DNA of 64,000 bases from Teretinema sp964641135. GTDB lineage: Bacteria > Spirochaetota > Spirochaetia > Treponematales > Treponemataceae. Position 1 is the first letter of the stretch, and each line of letters starts with the position of its first letter. Where the stretch lies: NCBI GenBank assembly GCA_964641135.1, contig CAZXJV010000001.1:20707-84706 (forward strand), given 5' to 3'. Shown in pieces: positions 1 to 9,304 of this stretch. A program made the position numbers and the translations under genes. Below the pieces are notes generated by a model. It had not been told where the DNA came from and did no database searches. It saw only the letters and a program-made list of their open reading frames with translations.

Positions 1-2
1 GG

Positions 3-2201
3 AGTGAATACCGCCAGCTGCTTTCCGGCGACCCCCGCATCACAATACTTTCCGTTCCGGAAACAGATGCTTCTCCGGTGCTCTACCGGTATCAGAATGC
101 CCGAACTGAATTCCGCACTGTTGTTCAATTGATAGAAAATGATCTTGTGGCAGGCATGGAGCCTGTTGATATCGCTGTCAGCGTGCCGGATATTGAAACA
201 GCAGCTCCGTATCTGCAGCGGGAGTTTCGCCTCAGGGGGATACCCTTTGAATACCGGTCAGGCTATCCTTTAAGCAGATTTCAGGCCGGCAAACTGTTCC
301 CCCTGATTGCAGCCTGTGTTTCCGACCGCTTTTCGTTCACAAGCATGCGGGCTCTGCTTCTTGATCGTCTGATACCCTGGAAAGAACCTGCCAGGGCCCG
401 GGGATTGATAGATTTTGGAATCCGGAATCACTGTGTTACTTCATGGAAGGAACCGGATGGTTCCGAAGTTGATGTATGGGAGGCAGCATTCCGTACCCCG
501 TCACAGGATTTTCCACCGGACCGCAGTCTTGAATCCTGGTATACAACACTGAAGAGGCATCTTCTGGCTCTGAACGGAGCGTCAGATTTTACGCACATCA
601 TGGCGCACTACATGAAGTTCCGAAGCATCTTTTTGGACATGAGTCTTCTTGACGAAACAGATAACGATGTCCTTGCCCGGTGCATTCGTGAACTGCAGCA
701 GCTTGCGGACCTGGAACGCCGGTATCCGGATTGCAGAATCAGCAAACCATTTTCCTTTCTGATATCCTGGCTTGATACAACACAGTATGTGCCGCAAAGA
801 CAGCCGGGGGGAGTCAGTATCTTTCCCTGGAGGGTCGCGGCAGGAACACCGTTCAAACGCCACTACATCCTTGATGCCAGCCAGGAAGACGCAACAATCC
901 TTTATAAACACTTACACTTTCTACGTTCCGATCAGCGCGCCGAGCTTGATGCGGCTGATGAAGATGCCTCCGCAGCATTCTTCCGTTTATACAGCTGTGA
1001 ACCGGGCAATGACAGCGGGGCTGTAACCAGATTTTCCTGTTCGGATCACTGTTTCGGCGGGTGGCGGATGCCCCACGGGTATTTCCGGACCCAGGAAATA
1101 CCTGACACGGCACAGCACCCGGCAGATCCCTGGGTAACAGAAGCTCTCTGGCTTACCGGCCGTGGACCAGCACCGGATCGCCTTTATCCGGTGCAACAGG
1201 CAGCCCTTTTATCGACTCATTCAAACACAGATCCGGCAACACGGTATGTGTATGCCCCGCTTGATCTTCAAAACCCCTCTATTCAGGATATTCTGGACAC
1301 CCGTTATACCGATAAAGGGTTATTACGGGTGTCACAATCAGATCTTGCATGTTTTTATACATGCCCGTCTTTCTGGTTCCTTGCGAGGGTTCTTGATCTT
1401 AAGGATGAGGAAAGCGATGCTGTACTGTTCAACGACAGAAATCTGGGCCTTGTATGGCATGCAGTCCTGGCACGCTTGTACCTGCAGATCGCCCAAAAAG
1501 ACCGGTATTTCCGCGCTGAACATCTGAATGACTATCGGGCCATGGCGGAACAGATGTGCCGTCAAGCCAGCGCCGAAGAAGCCGAATTTGCCGGGCCACT
1601 GGCAGCACCCATCCTTGACAGCATCGCAGACCGGCTGCGTTCAGGTGTGGAACGGATACTGGAACTGGACGCCCGTTATCTTGATGGCTGGGCCCCTGTT
1701 GGTACAGAACTGCGGCTGAGCACGATGTTTGATGGCATGGAATTCGTCGGTGCGATAGACAGGCTTTCCAAAAACGAGGCAAGCGGGGACCTGACAATAA
1801 TTGATTACAAGTCCTCTATAAAAATCAAGGCATCCCACTATGATTCCGATGGACAAAGCGGGCTTTCAGATTTTCAGATGACCATGTATACCTATCTTGC
1901 AGAAAAAGCCAAAGACAGCCCCTGCGCCGGGAAAAAAATAGATAATGCTCTCTTTTATGATATTAAGGCAGGAAAACAGCTGCCTGTTGTTCTGGACCCT
2001 GAGCAGCTTGATCCGGGCAAAGCAAAATATTTTACACGCGAACAATTCGAACCGGCAATGACCGAATTTCTGACCAGGGCCGTGCAATTCAGGGATGCAG
2101 TCCGTTCTGGCGACTTCACAACGACAGAAGAAATTGTGGCATCAGAGTGCCGTACATGTGATTACCGGACAATATGCCGAACCGCTTACAGGAGCAGCTG
2201 A
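3..2201 (+). CDS. addB: AddB-type helicase-nuclease subunit, C-terminal part (5' truncated)
   Basis: The frame is open from base 3, so the N-terminus lies outside the window; 732 residues are visible. The C-terminal third is a PD-(D/E)XK nuclease of the RecB/AddB class: a core 'FVGAIDRLS' strand followed by 'IIDYKSS', giving the D...DxK catalytic arrangement. A Cys-rich frame suggests an iron-sulfur staple as in AddB: one Cys pair before the nuclease (ACFYTC) and the terminal C-x2-C-x5-C (ECRTCDYRTIC). The helicase-like N-terminal part is largely missing. The stop codon lies 5 nt before addA, so the two probably form one operon making the two-subunit AddAB nuclease-helicase that resects double-strand breaks for RecA. 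AddB is inferred from position plus the Fe-S cysteines; a generic PD-(D/E)XK family protein is the alternative. Confidence 0.8.
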   Translation, partial: SEYRQLLSGDPRITILSVPETDASPVLYRYQNARTEFRTVVQLIENDLVAGMEPVDIAVSVPDIETAAPYLQREFRLRGIPFEYRSGYPLSRFQAGKLFPLIAACVSDRFSFTSMRALLLDRLIPWKEPARARGLIDFGIRNHCVTSWKEPDGSEVDVWEAAFRTPSQDFPPDRSLESWYTTLKRHLLALNGASDFTHIMAHYMKFRSIFLDMSLLDETDNDVLARCIRELQQLADLERRYPDCRISKPFSFLISWLDTTQYVPQRQPGGVSIFPWRVAAGTPFKRHYILDASQEDATILYKHLHFLRSDQRAELDAADEDASAAFFRLYSCEPGNDSGAVTRFSCSDHCFGGWRMPHGYFRTQEIPDTAQHPADPWVTEALWLTGRGPAPDRLYPVQQAALLSTHSNTDPATRYVYAPLDLQNPSIQDILDTRYTDKGLLRVSQSDLACFYTCPSFWFLARVLDLKDEESDAVLFNDRNLGLVWHAVLARLYLQIAQKDRYFRAEHLNDYRAMAEQMCRQASAEEAEFAGPLAAPILDSIADRLRSGVERILELDARYLDGWAPVGTELRLSTMFDGMEFVGAIDRLSKNEASGDLTIIDYKSSIKIKASHYDSDGQSGLSDFQMTMYTYLAEKAKDSPCAGKKIDNALFYDIKAGKQLPVVLDPEQLDPGKAKYFTREQFEPAMTEFLTRAVQFRDAVRSGDFTTTEEIVASECRTCDYRTICRTAYRSS

Positions 2202-2206
2202 ATACT

Positions 2207-5200
2207 ATGACACTGGCCGATCTGCTTGCAACACTTGACCCCGATCAGCGCGCAGCGACACTCGCAACCGGCAATACAGTCGTTGCAGCCGGCGCAGGAT
2301 CGGGCAAAACCCGCGTTCTGGCCGCCCGCTACCTGTACCTTGTCCTTGAAAAGGGCCTTCCGATTGACAGGGTGCTTGCCCTTACCTTTACGCAAAAAGC
2401 TGCTGCCGAGATGAAAGCCCGTATCCATAAAACCCTCAGGGAAACAGAACACCCCCTGGCACGTTCTGCCCTGGAAGGTTTTCATGAGGCGCGGATTTCC
2501 ACCATTGATTCACTGTGCGGCGCTATTGCACGGTCCGCCTGCCGCCGGTGGGGCATCCCTCCGGATTTTCAGCTGGATGATCCGGGCGCCCGTGAAGCGG
2601 CAAGCTCGCTTGCCCTGCCATTTGTATTTACATACCGGACCCATCCGGCAATCAAGCATCTGTTATCCACAACCGATCTGGAAAAGATTGCAGAAAACCT
2701 CTTTGCTTCACTTGTTGCCGCTCATTCGCCAATCAGTGCTCCGATTGACTTCAGAGCATTGTTTGTAAAACAGGATACCGAGATTCATGGCCGGATTGAC
2801 AGTGCACTGACTGAAGCATGTGCAGATCTGAATGAAATATGCAGGCTTGCACAAGCCCCCGGCCTGAAAACGATGAAGTCTATTACCCCGATCACCGATC
2901 TTCAGGCTCCGGACAAACCGTCCACGGATGACAGGGACGAACTTATCAGCTTCCGTACTGCCCTTTCCCGCTTTGCCGCAATTCCACTAAGGATGGGTGC
3001 AACCAAACAGCCAGAGGCACAAGCCATAAAAGAACTGCTATCGACAGTACGGAACAGGCACGATCCGGAATGCGGTTCACTCATCTCATTTGTTCTTAAC
3101 CGTGATGTCCTTGAAGGCCTGTTTACACTTCTTGACGAATTCCAGACCCTGTACAACACACAGAAAAGACAAAGCGGACGGCTGACCTTCGCCGATGTCG
3201 CCAAAATGGCTGTTGATGCCCTTGCCGATGATCCGGAGTTACGCCGTTCCTGGAAAGCAGGCGTAGGTGCCGTTATGATTGATGAATTCCAGGACAACAA
3301 TTCTTTACAGCGGGACCTGCTTTTTTTACTTTCAGAAAATGAAACCAGGATGGAAACAGGAATACCCGGTCCACAGGACCTGTGTCGGGACAAACTGTTT
3401 TTTGTCGGTGACGAAAAGCAGTCCATATACCGGTTCAGGGGTGCCGATGTTGCCGTATTCAGAGCTCTTGCCCGCGATTTGGGAGCCAACGCTGATGCAC
3501 TGCCGGAGCTTTCTACAAACTACCGTACCAGAACAGCCCTGCTGGAGCAATTCAATACGATTTTTCCGGCCATTTTTGACAATGCCGCTACGGCTCCTGA
3601 CTGGGAAGCCCGTTTTAGCCGTATTCGCCCGAACCGCCCCGATCACGATACCCCGGAACCTGTCCAGATCCTGGTGATCGATCAGATGAATCTTGATGAT
3701 GAGGACAATAAAAAGATAAAGGCCCAGATTCAGGAAGCGGAATGTGTAGCCCGGACAATACAGGATTTGATTGAAAGCGCTGTTCCGGTGTATGACGCAC
3801 ATGGAATACCCCACCCCTGCCGTGCGGACGACTGCGCAATCCTGTTCCGCAGCACAACCAACCAGATGCTGTTTGAACACAGCCTGCGTGCAGCAGGTAT
3901 TCCATACCAGACAGAAAATGCCCGGGGACTTTTCAGCGATGCCCCCGTAAACGATCTTGCAGCCCTTATGCGTACCATCGCCAATCCGGCAGACCTGAAA
4001 GCCTGGGCAATTGTGCTTCAGTCGCCTTTTGCAGGCTTGAGCGGAACCGGATTTGCTTCAGCCCTGTCGGCGCTGAAAACGATCGGAGGATCACAACGGG
4101 CCGAACCAGCTGCCGTATCCGCAGCAGTAGACGCGCTGTTGACCGGTGAGGACAGCGAACGATGGAAAGGCCTGATGGATCTGTTCAGCGAGGCAGTGCG
4201 ATGGGCTGACCGGATTCCCATAAGTGAAATGGTTGAACGCCTGTGGTACCACCGGGGCTACCGAGTGCAGGTTCTGTCCGATCCTTCGGTTCGCCATTTA
4301 ACCGCCCTTTTTGACTATTTGTTCGAGCTGGCACGTCAGGCCGACCGGGACGGTCAAACCCTGGGAGAGTTCCTGGACCGGATAGAAGCTATCCGCCGGA
4401 ACGAAGAAAAGGTTGACAGTCTGGACATCCCTATCGAACGGGCAGGCGGTGTCCGGCTGATGACCATTCATAAAAGCAAGGGGCTGGAATTTCCGATAGT
4501 TTTCCTTGCAAACTGTGATACTACAGGGAAAAATACCGGCAACAGCAGTCTTGTGTACTGGTCGAACCCCTGGGGGCCGACTATCAACGCCGGTCCTGCA
4601 CGGGGAGTACCATTCAAGGATGAAAACTGGTTTTACCTGCAGGGAAAAGCCGAAGAAGAATCCAAGGCCCTGGCAGAGCTTCGCCGCCTTTTATATGTTG
4701 GCATGACCCGCGCAGAATCACGGCTCTACCTTTCCGGTGTGTTCAAACTTGACGGCGGAGACGAAACCGTTGCCGGGCAGATGGCAGCCAAGGAACCGAA
4801 AATCATTAAAAGTTTCTTCAACCTTTTTTGCCCGGTACTGGGCTTGCCGGGTGCCGGCGGCGTTCAGGTGACTGCATGGGAACAGGATTCTGGCGGTCCG
4901 GCCGCACGCGGGATCGAAGGCCCTTCTGTGAAGGACATGCACACTGCTGCCCGTGCTGCCGAGGTTCAACAGAGGCTTCCCGCACCACGGCGCATCATAC
5001 CTGCTACATCCCTTGCCCATGAGGCAGAACGGATTTCTTTTCAGGCAAGTCAACATGTTCAAAAGGAGCCGGAACGATTCGGCCTTTCAGCTACCGAATT
5101 CGGTTCGGCCGCACATGAGGCCATCGAAGCCCGGCTTGCCGGCCGACCTGCAGTTCTTCCTGAAACAGCGAAATCAGCCCTGGAAGAACTTGCTGACACC

Positions 5201-5506
5201 TTTCTGGCATCTGATCTGGGGCACTTAACCTCTGCAGCTGCATGGCTAAAAACCGAATATGCCTTTTTGACCCGATGGGAGCTTCCTTCCGGCAGCATCA
5301 TTGTCAGCGGACAGATTGACCTGGTTTTCGAACATGAAGGACACATTCATGTTGTAGATTATAAAACCGATAGCGTTGAGAACCCTGACGAACACCGCCA
5401 GCAGCTGGAAGTATACCGCAAGGCAGCAGTTGACCTGTGGCACAAGCCTGTTTCTGCATGGATTTTTTATCTGCGTAGCGCCCGGGCAGTGCAGGTAACA
5501 CCATGA
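2207..5506 (+). CDS. addA: AddA/RecB-like UvrD-family helicase-nuclease
   Basis: A 1099-aa SF1A helicase with a C-terminal nuclease, the AddA architecture. In order it shows the Q-motif (LDPDQRAA), Walker A GAGSGKT, Walker B IDEFQD, motif III GDEKQSIYRFRG, motif IV STNYRT, motif V TIHKSKGLEFP and motif VI LLYVGMTRA. The C-terminal nuclease has AHEA, GQIDLV and VDYKTDS. With AddB it would unwind and trim DNA ends to load RecA. The start chosen is ATG 2207, five nt after the addB stop and preceded by GGAG at 2191-2194. An in-frame ATG at 2174 overlapping addB by 28 nt is possible but has no better ribosome site. Length is slightly below the roughly 1200 aa usual for Bacillus AddA. Confidence 0.93.
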   Translation: MTLADLLATLDPDQRAATLATGNTVVAAGAGSGKTRVLAARYLYLVLEKGLPIDRVLALTFTQKAAAEMKARIHKTLRETEHPLARSALEGFHEARISTIDSLCGAIARSACRRWGIPPDFQLDDPGAREAASSLALPFVFTYRTHPAIKHLLSTTDLEKIAENLFASLVAAHSPISAPIDFRALFVKQDTEIHGRIDSALTEACADLNEICRLAQAPGLKTMKSITPITDLQAPDKPSTDDRDELISFRTALSRFAAIPLRMGATKQPEAQAIKELLSTVRNRHDPECGSLISFVLNRDVLEGLFTLLDEFQTLYNTQKRQSGRLTFADVAKMAVDALADDPELRRSWKAGVGAVMIDEFQDNNSLQRDLLFLLSENETRMETGIPGPQDLCRDKLFFVGDEKQSIYRFRGADVAVFRALARDLGANADALPELSTNYRTRTALLEQFNTIFPAIFDNAATAPDWEARFSRIRPNRPDHDTPEPVQILVIDQMNLDDEDNKKIKAQIQEAECVARTIQDLIESAVPVYDAHGIPHPCRADDCAILFRSTTNQMLFEHSLRAAGIPYQTENARGLFSDAPVNDLAALMRTIANPADLKAWAIVLQSPFAGLSGTGFASALSALKTIGGSQRAEPAAVSAAVDALLTGEDSERWKGLMDLFSEAVRWADRIPISEMVERLWYHRGYRVQVLSDPSVRHLTALFDYLFELARQADRDGQTLGEFLDRIEAIRRNEEKVDSLDIPIERAGGVRLMTIHKSKGLEFPIVFLANCDTTGKNTGNSSLVYWSNPWGPTINAGPARGVPFKDENWFYLQGKAEEESKALAELRRLLYVGMTRAESRLYLSGVFKLDGGDETVAGQMAAKEPKIIKSFFNLFCPVLGLPGAGGVQVTAWEQDSGGPAARGIEGPSVKDMHTAARAAEVQQRLPAPRRIIPATSLAHEAERISFQASQHVQKEPERFGLSATEFGSAAHEAIEARLAGRPAVLPETAKSALEELADTFLASDLGHLTSAAAWLKTEYAFLTRWELPSGSIIVSGQIDLVFEHEGHIHVVDYKTDSVENPDEHRQQLEVYRKAAVDLWHKPVSAWIFYLRSARAVQVTP

Positions 5507-5693
5507 CAATCGAACACTGTTTTACATACCCGGAATCTCAAGTTTGGGTCCCGCACTGCCGATACTCAAAACTGGGAAAGAAAAACGGGGCAAAACGCAA
5601 ACAGTTTTTTTACCGCAGCTCGTTTTTTTTTCCGGAAAAAGCCGGCAGAACGTGATACAATTAATACGTATTGGTAAAAGATAAGGAACACGC

Positions 5694-6596
5694 ATGAGGG
5701 ATATGCACTATTATGTAACGCAGCCGAAAATTGATGCCCATAATCATCTTAATCTGGGTATGCATTATTCCTCGTATCTGGCATGGTCAGGCGTTTCAAT
5801 ACCGAATTTCCCGCGAAAAATGGACGGACTGGACGAGATGCATGATGTAATCGCCAGGTATACCCGACCGCGTACCCAGGATGCAAACGATGTCATTTCA
5901 CTGGTAAACATGTCAGTGAAAGATGCCATCGCAGACGGCGTAACCGTCCTGGAAGGCTCGATAGATATCGGTTTTGTATATCACTTTCAAAAAGATCTTG
6001 ATGCCTTTATGAAGGCTGTTGCAGATATTGTCAGCTCCTGTCGGGACAAAATTGATATGCGTCCGGAACTGGGGATCGGCAAGACATTTGACAAGGAAAA
6101 AGTAAAGCAATGGGCACCGCCGCTGCTTGAAAGCGGTATTTTTACCAGTCTTGACCTGTACGGCCCGGAAATAGAAGACGGAATAGAGGAATTCAAGCCC
6201 TATTTTGAAATAGCGGAGCGGCGAGGTCTGAAAAAAAGAGCGCATGTAGGCGAATTTTCCGATGCCCGTTCAGTACGCAGATTTGTGGAATTCTTTGATC
6301 TCCATGAAGTTCAGCACGGTATTGGATCCGCACAGGATGACAGTGTGCTTCAGTTTTTAGCCGACCGCAAGGTGCGTTGCAACGTATGTCCGCAAAGCAA
6401 CGTAATGCTGGGTGCTGTGAAAAGCCTGAAAAAACATCCTATCAAGAAAATGATGGATGCCGGTGTTCCCGTAACCGTCGGTACAGATGATCTGCTGTTC
6501 TTCGGGCAAACCTGCAGCCAGCAGATCTATAATCTTGTCAAAGAAAAGGTCATTACCGAGGCCGACGCGGACACCCTGCTCAAAACCGGCATTTAA
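5694..6596 (+). CDS. Adenosine deaminase-like amidohydrolase, probably frameshifted at its 3' end
   Basis: A 300-aa metal-dependent deaminase of the adenosine/AMP deaminase superfamily. It has the N-terminal HxH zinc site (DAHNHL, residues 14-19), the catalytic HVGE (about residue 184-187), the HGIG segment, CPQSN and the late GTDD aspartate pair. It would deaminate adenosine or a related purine, but the substrate cannot be assigned. The start ATG has an upstream AAGGA and a possible TACAAT -10 at 5656-5661. Family members normally run 30-40 residues further with an Asn-rich helix. Here the frame ends just after LLKTGI. Removing one T from the TTT at the end opens a continuation (KRAPARLMASIEF...) to about 6735, so a +1 frameshift or sequence error is likely. 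Confidence 0.75.
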   Translation: MRDMHYYVTQPKIDAHNHLNLGMHYSSYLAWSGVSIPNFPRKMDGLDEMHDVIARYTRPRTQDANDVISLVNMSVKDAIADGVTVLEGSIDIGFVYHFQKDLDAFMKAVADIVSSCRDKIDMRPELGIGKTFDKEKVKQWAPPLLESGIFTSLDLYGPEIEDGIEEFKPYFEIAERRGLKKRAHVGEFSDARSVRRFVEFFDLHEVQHGIGSAQDDSVLQFLADRKVRCNVCPQSNVMLGAVKSLKKHPIKKMMDAGVPVTVGTDDLLFFGQTCSQQIYNLVKEKVITEADADTLLKTGI

Positions 6597-6683
6597 GAGA
6601 GCCCCTGCCAGGCTGATGGCAAGCATCGAGTTTGTCAGCAGCCTGTTAACACCTTTTTTGCTCCCCGACCAAAGAAACGCACT

Positions 6684-8585
6684 TCAATCGCCTTTATTGG
6701 AAAGATACACCATTAAAAGCATGATATCCGACTGACGGAGACCGGAAATTCGCGAAACCTGTCCCAATGTCTCAGGCCGTATCTCCTTCAACTTGGCGCG
6801 GCTTTCTATTGAAAGACCGGGTACCGCATCATAATCAAAATCTGCCGGAACGGCCTCGTTTTCCATTTTCTTTAGACGGTCTACCTTACGGTCCTGGGAA
6901 TCAATGTAATGCTCATATCTGATGTCCAGCTCGGCCGCTATGCGTATTTCTGCTCCGAAAGAACAAAAATCCGCGTCCAGATCCAGAATGTCTTCAAGCG
7001 GAACCAGCGGATCGCGCAAAGCCTCGGCACAGCTTTTTCCGACATGTTTTACCAGCGATGGATAACGGGCCGCATCATCATGGCGAATGCGTCGTTCCTG
7101 CCAGGCGGTACGCAGGGCAGCACGGGAGTCAAGGCGGGAGCGAAGGCGCTCCATGGAACCCGGGCGAGCCAGACCAATGCGGTCTGCAAGAGGGGTCAGA
7201 CGCTCGTCGGCCGTATCATGACGCAACCTGAGCCGGTACTCGGCCCGGGCCGTAAACATGCGATAGGGCTCTTTTGTTCCCAGGGTAACCAAATCGTCTA
7301 TAAGTACGCCGATATAGGCTTCGCTTCGGCCAAGAACAAAGGGTTCCCATGCAGAATGAGTGGCCGCGGCTCTGGCCGAAAGGGCTGCGTTGATTCCGGC
7401 GATCAAACCCTGACCGCCGGCTTCCTCATAGCCTGAAGTTCCGTTTATCTGACCGGCCGTAAAAAGGCCTTTTATGCGTCTTGTTTCAAGCGCACGGGTT
7501 AGCTGTGTAGGATCAAGGTAATCATATTCAACCGCATAAGAGGGTCTGGTAACAACTGCCGCCTCAAGTCCGGGTATAGTACGCATAAAACTGTCCTGTA
7601 CTTCTTCCGGCAAGGAAGAAGACAGGCCGTTGATATAAAATTCGTCGGTATCAAGGCCTTCAGGCTCAAGAAATAGCTGATGACGCTCCCGTTCGGCAAA
7701 GCGAACAACCTTGTCCTCAATAGACGGACAATATCGGGGGCCTACACCGGTAATCTTTCCGGAATACAAGGGAGACCGGCTAATATTTTGTGCGATAAGC
7801 GAATGGGTAGCCTGATTGGTATATGTGACATAACAGGGAACCTGGGGGCGCTCAAGCTGCCTTGCCGAAAAAGAAAAACCGAGCGGCTCCGGGTCACCGT
7901 TCTGCTGTTCCATGACAGAAAAATCTATTGAAGAGCGCAGGACACGGGGCGGCGTTCCGGTTTTAAGCCTTCCCAGCGTAAATCCGATTCTTCTCAGAGC
8001 GGTACCAAGACCGACAGCAGCAGGTTCTCCAAGACGGCCGGCACTGCACTCGTATTCACCGATAAAGATCCGGCCTTCCATAAAAGTACCGGTAGTCAAT
8101 ACAACAGAGCGCGCACTGATTGTCCGGCCGCGGGATGTTACTACCGCACGGATACAACCCTTTTGAGCATGACCGTTTGAATCCGTACCTTCGCAGACAA
8201 GATCTACAATGGTATCCTGATACAGATGCAGATTTTTTTCACGCTCAAGGCTCCATTTTGCAAGCTGGGCATAACGCGGTTTGTCGGCCTGCGTACGGGG
8301 TGCCTGAACTGCCGGACCGCGGCTTCGATTCAGGAGCCGGTACTGTATCATGGTGGCATCTGCCAAAAGGCCCATCTGTCCACCCAGGGCATCAATCTCC
8401 CGTACAATGTTTCCCTTGGAAATACCGCCGATAGAAGGGTTACAGGAAAGCCGGGCAACAGTATCAAGAGACTGGGTGACAAGAAGGGTGCTGCACCCGA
8501 GACGTGCCGAGGCCAGCGCAGCTTCAATTCCTGCGTGTCCGGCTCCAACTACTATAACATCATAATCCGAGTATCTGAATGACAT
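6684..8585 (-). CDS. mnmG: tRNA uridine-5-carboxymethylaminomethyl modification enzyme MnmG (GidA)
   Basis: A 633-aa protein, the usual MnmG length. It is the FAD-binding partner of MnmE that installs the (carboxymethyl)aminomethyl group on wobble U34 of tRNAs. Visible are the N-terminal dinucleotide fold VVGAGHAGIEAA, the family signature CNPSIGGISKGN, the HGPAVQ-equivalent RGPAVQAPR, the central TGQINGTSGYEEA glycine-rich segment and the helical C-terminus. The start ATG at 8585 lies 8 nt after a TATACT -10 box with no Shine-Dalgarno, so the transcript is likely leaderless. mnmE is not in the window. The 3' end faces the adenosine deaminase-like gene and overlaps its presumed frameshifted tail. 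Confidence 0.96.
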   Translation of the reverse strand: MSFRYSDYDVIVVGAGHAGIEAALASARLGCSTLLVTQSLDTVARLSCNPSIGGISKGNIVREIDALGGQMGLLADATMIQYRLLNRSRGPAVQAPRTQADKPRYAQLAKWSLEREKNLHLYQDTIVDLVCEGTDSNGHAQKGCIRAVVTSRGRTISARSVVLTTGTFMEGRIFIGEYECSAGRLGEPAAVGLGTALRRIGFTLGRLKTGTPPRVLRSSIDFSVMEQQNGDPEPLGFSFSARQLERPQVPCYVTYTNQATHSLIAQNISRSPLYSGKITGVGPRYCPSIEDKVVRFAERERHQLFLEPEGLDTDEFYINGLSSSLPEEVQDSFMRTIPGLEAAVVTRPSYAVEYDYLDPTQLTRALETRRIKGLFTAGQINGTSGYEEAGGQGLIAGINAALSARAAATHSAWEPFVLGRSEAYIGVLIDDLVTLGTKEPYRMFTARAEYRLRLRHDTADERLTPLADRIGLARPGSMERLRSRLDSRAALRTAWQERRIRHDDAARYPSLVKHVGKSCAEALRDPLVPLEDILDLDADFCSFGAEIRIAAELDIRYEHYIDSQDRKVDRLKKMENEAVPADFDYDAVPGLSIESRAKLKEIRPETLGQVSRISGLRQSDIMLLMVYLSNKGD

Positions 8586-8593
8586 ACCGCGGC

Positions 8594-8623
8594 AGTATAC
8601 TCAAGCCCGACCCGCATTGTCCA
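8594..8623 (-). promoter_or_regulatory. mnmG promoter, TGGACA-N18-TATACT
   Basis: On the minus strand the -35 TGGACA (8618-8623) and -10 TATACT (8594-8599) are spaced 18 nt. Only 8 nt separate the -10 from the mnmG ATG, so the expected transcription start is within about 2 nt of the start codon. Confidence 0.6.
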
Positions 8624-8631
8624 TCACAGGG

Positions 8632-8671
8632 TGCAGCTTTAATTATGCGGCTGCAGTTTTAATTATGCAGC
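8632..8671. repeat. 20-bp tandem duplication downstream of thiQ
   Basis: Two adjacent 20-nt copies, 8632-8651 and 8652-8671, differ at 2 positions; each contains CTTTAATTATGC or TTTTAATTATGC flanked by TGCAG and GC. The pair sits between the thiQ stop and the mnmG promoter. No function is evident; it may be a replication-slippage duplication. Confidence 0.85.
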
Positions 8672-8674
8672 CTG

Positions 8675-9304
8675 CTAGTCCATGCGGTATACGGCATCTG
8701 CCAAAGCGCTGGCATCGTCCTCGTCATGGGTAACATAGATAGCGGTAAAGCCGAGCTCGCGCTGATGCTTGCGCAGTTCAATGCGAAGATGGCGACGAAG
8801 CGGAGCATCCAGGGCAGAAAGAGGTTCATCAAACAAAACCAGCGACGGATTAACAGCAAGGGTGCGGGCAAGCGCAACCCGCTGTCTTTCTCCACCTGAA
8901 AGAGAATCAATACGCCTTCGGGCAAAACCTGCAAGTCCGAAGCGGTCCAGCCACACGGCTGCTATTTTCCGGCTTTCACGGCTGGAAAGTCCGGAACACC
9001 GGGGCCCATAGCCGATATTGTCCTGAACGGAAAGGTGAGGGAACAATGCATGATCCTGAAATACCATCCCGATACCGCGTCTGCCCGCAGGAAGGTTTCC
9101 GATATCCCGGCCATCAAGTTTAATAAGACCTGAATCCTGACGGTCCAGTCCGGCCAGCATACGCAACACCGTCGTTTTACCGCAGCCTGAAGGTCCCAGA
9201 ATGGCAAGAGCATTTCCGGCAGCAAGGGTAAAAGAAACCTCTATGCGCTTGCCGGGCCAGATTTTTGTCAAACCGTCTACACCAAGAAAAGTGTTCATGA
9301 TCAC
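8675..9304 (-). CDS. thiQ: Thiamine ABC transporter ATP-binding protein
   Basis: A 209-aa ABC ATPase, short as in ThiQ. It has Walker A GPSGCGKTT, Q-loop VFQDHALFP, signature LSGGERQRVALA, Walker B LVLFDEPLSALD and the H-loop VTHDE. It would energise uptake of thiamine or its phosphates through ThiP. It is the third gene after thiB and thiP. Its GTG start (9304) overlaps the thiP stop as GTGA; an ATG at 9298 is an alternative. Control by the TPP riboswitch upstream of thiB follows from the tight overlaps. The thiamine assignment rests on the riboswitch and ThiB, since ATPase sequence alone would only say Fe/thiamine/spermidine class. Confidence 0.88.
   Translation of the reverse strand: MIMNTFLGVDGLTKIWPGKRIEVSFTLAAGNALAILGPSGCGKTTVLRMLAGLDRQDSGLIKLDGRDIGNLPAGRRGIGMVFQDHALFPHLSVQDNIGYGPRCSGLSSRESRKIAAVWLDRFGLAGFARRRIDSLSGGERQRVALARTLAVNPSLVLFDEPLSALDAPLRRHLRIELRKHQRELGFTAIYVTHDEDDASALADAVYRMD

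Noticed and set aside
2654..2664. DnaA box TTATCCACA in addA
   Set aside because: A single copy within coding sequence, with no AT-rich tract or partner boxes.
5621..5661. Consensus promoter before the adenosine deaminase-like gene
   Set aside because: TACAAT at 5656 has no acceptable -35, so it is only mentioned as a weak candidate.
8980..8995. GGAAAGTCC resembling the RNase P conserved block
   Set aside because: It lies inside the thiQ coding sequence and no other RNase P element surrounds it.
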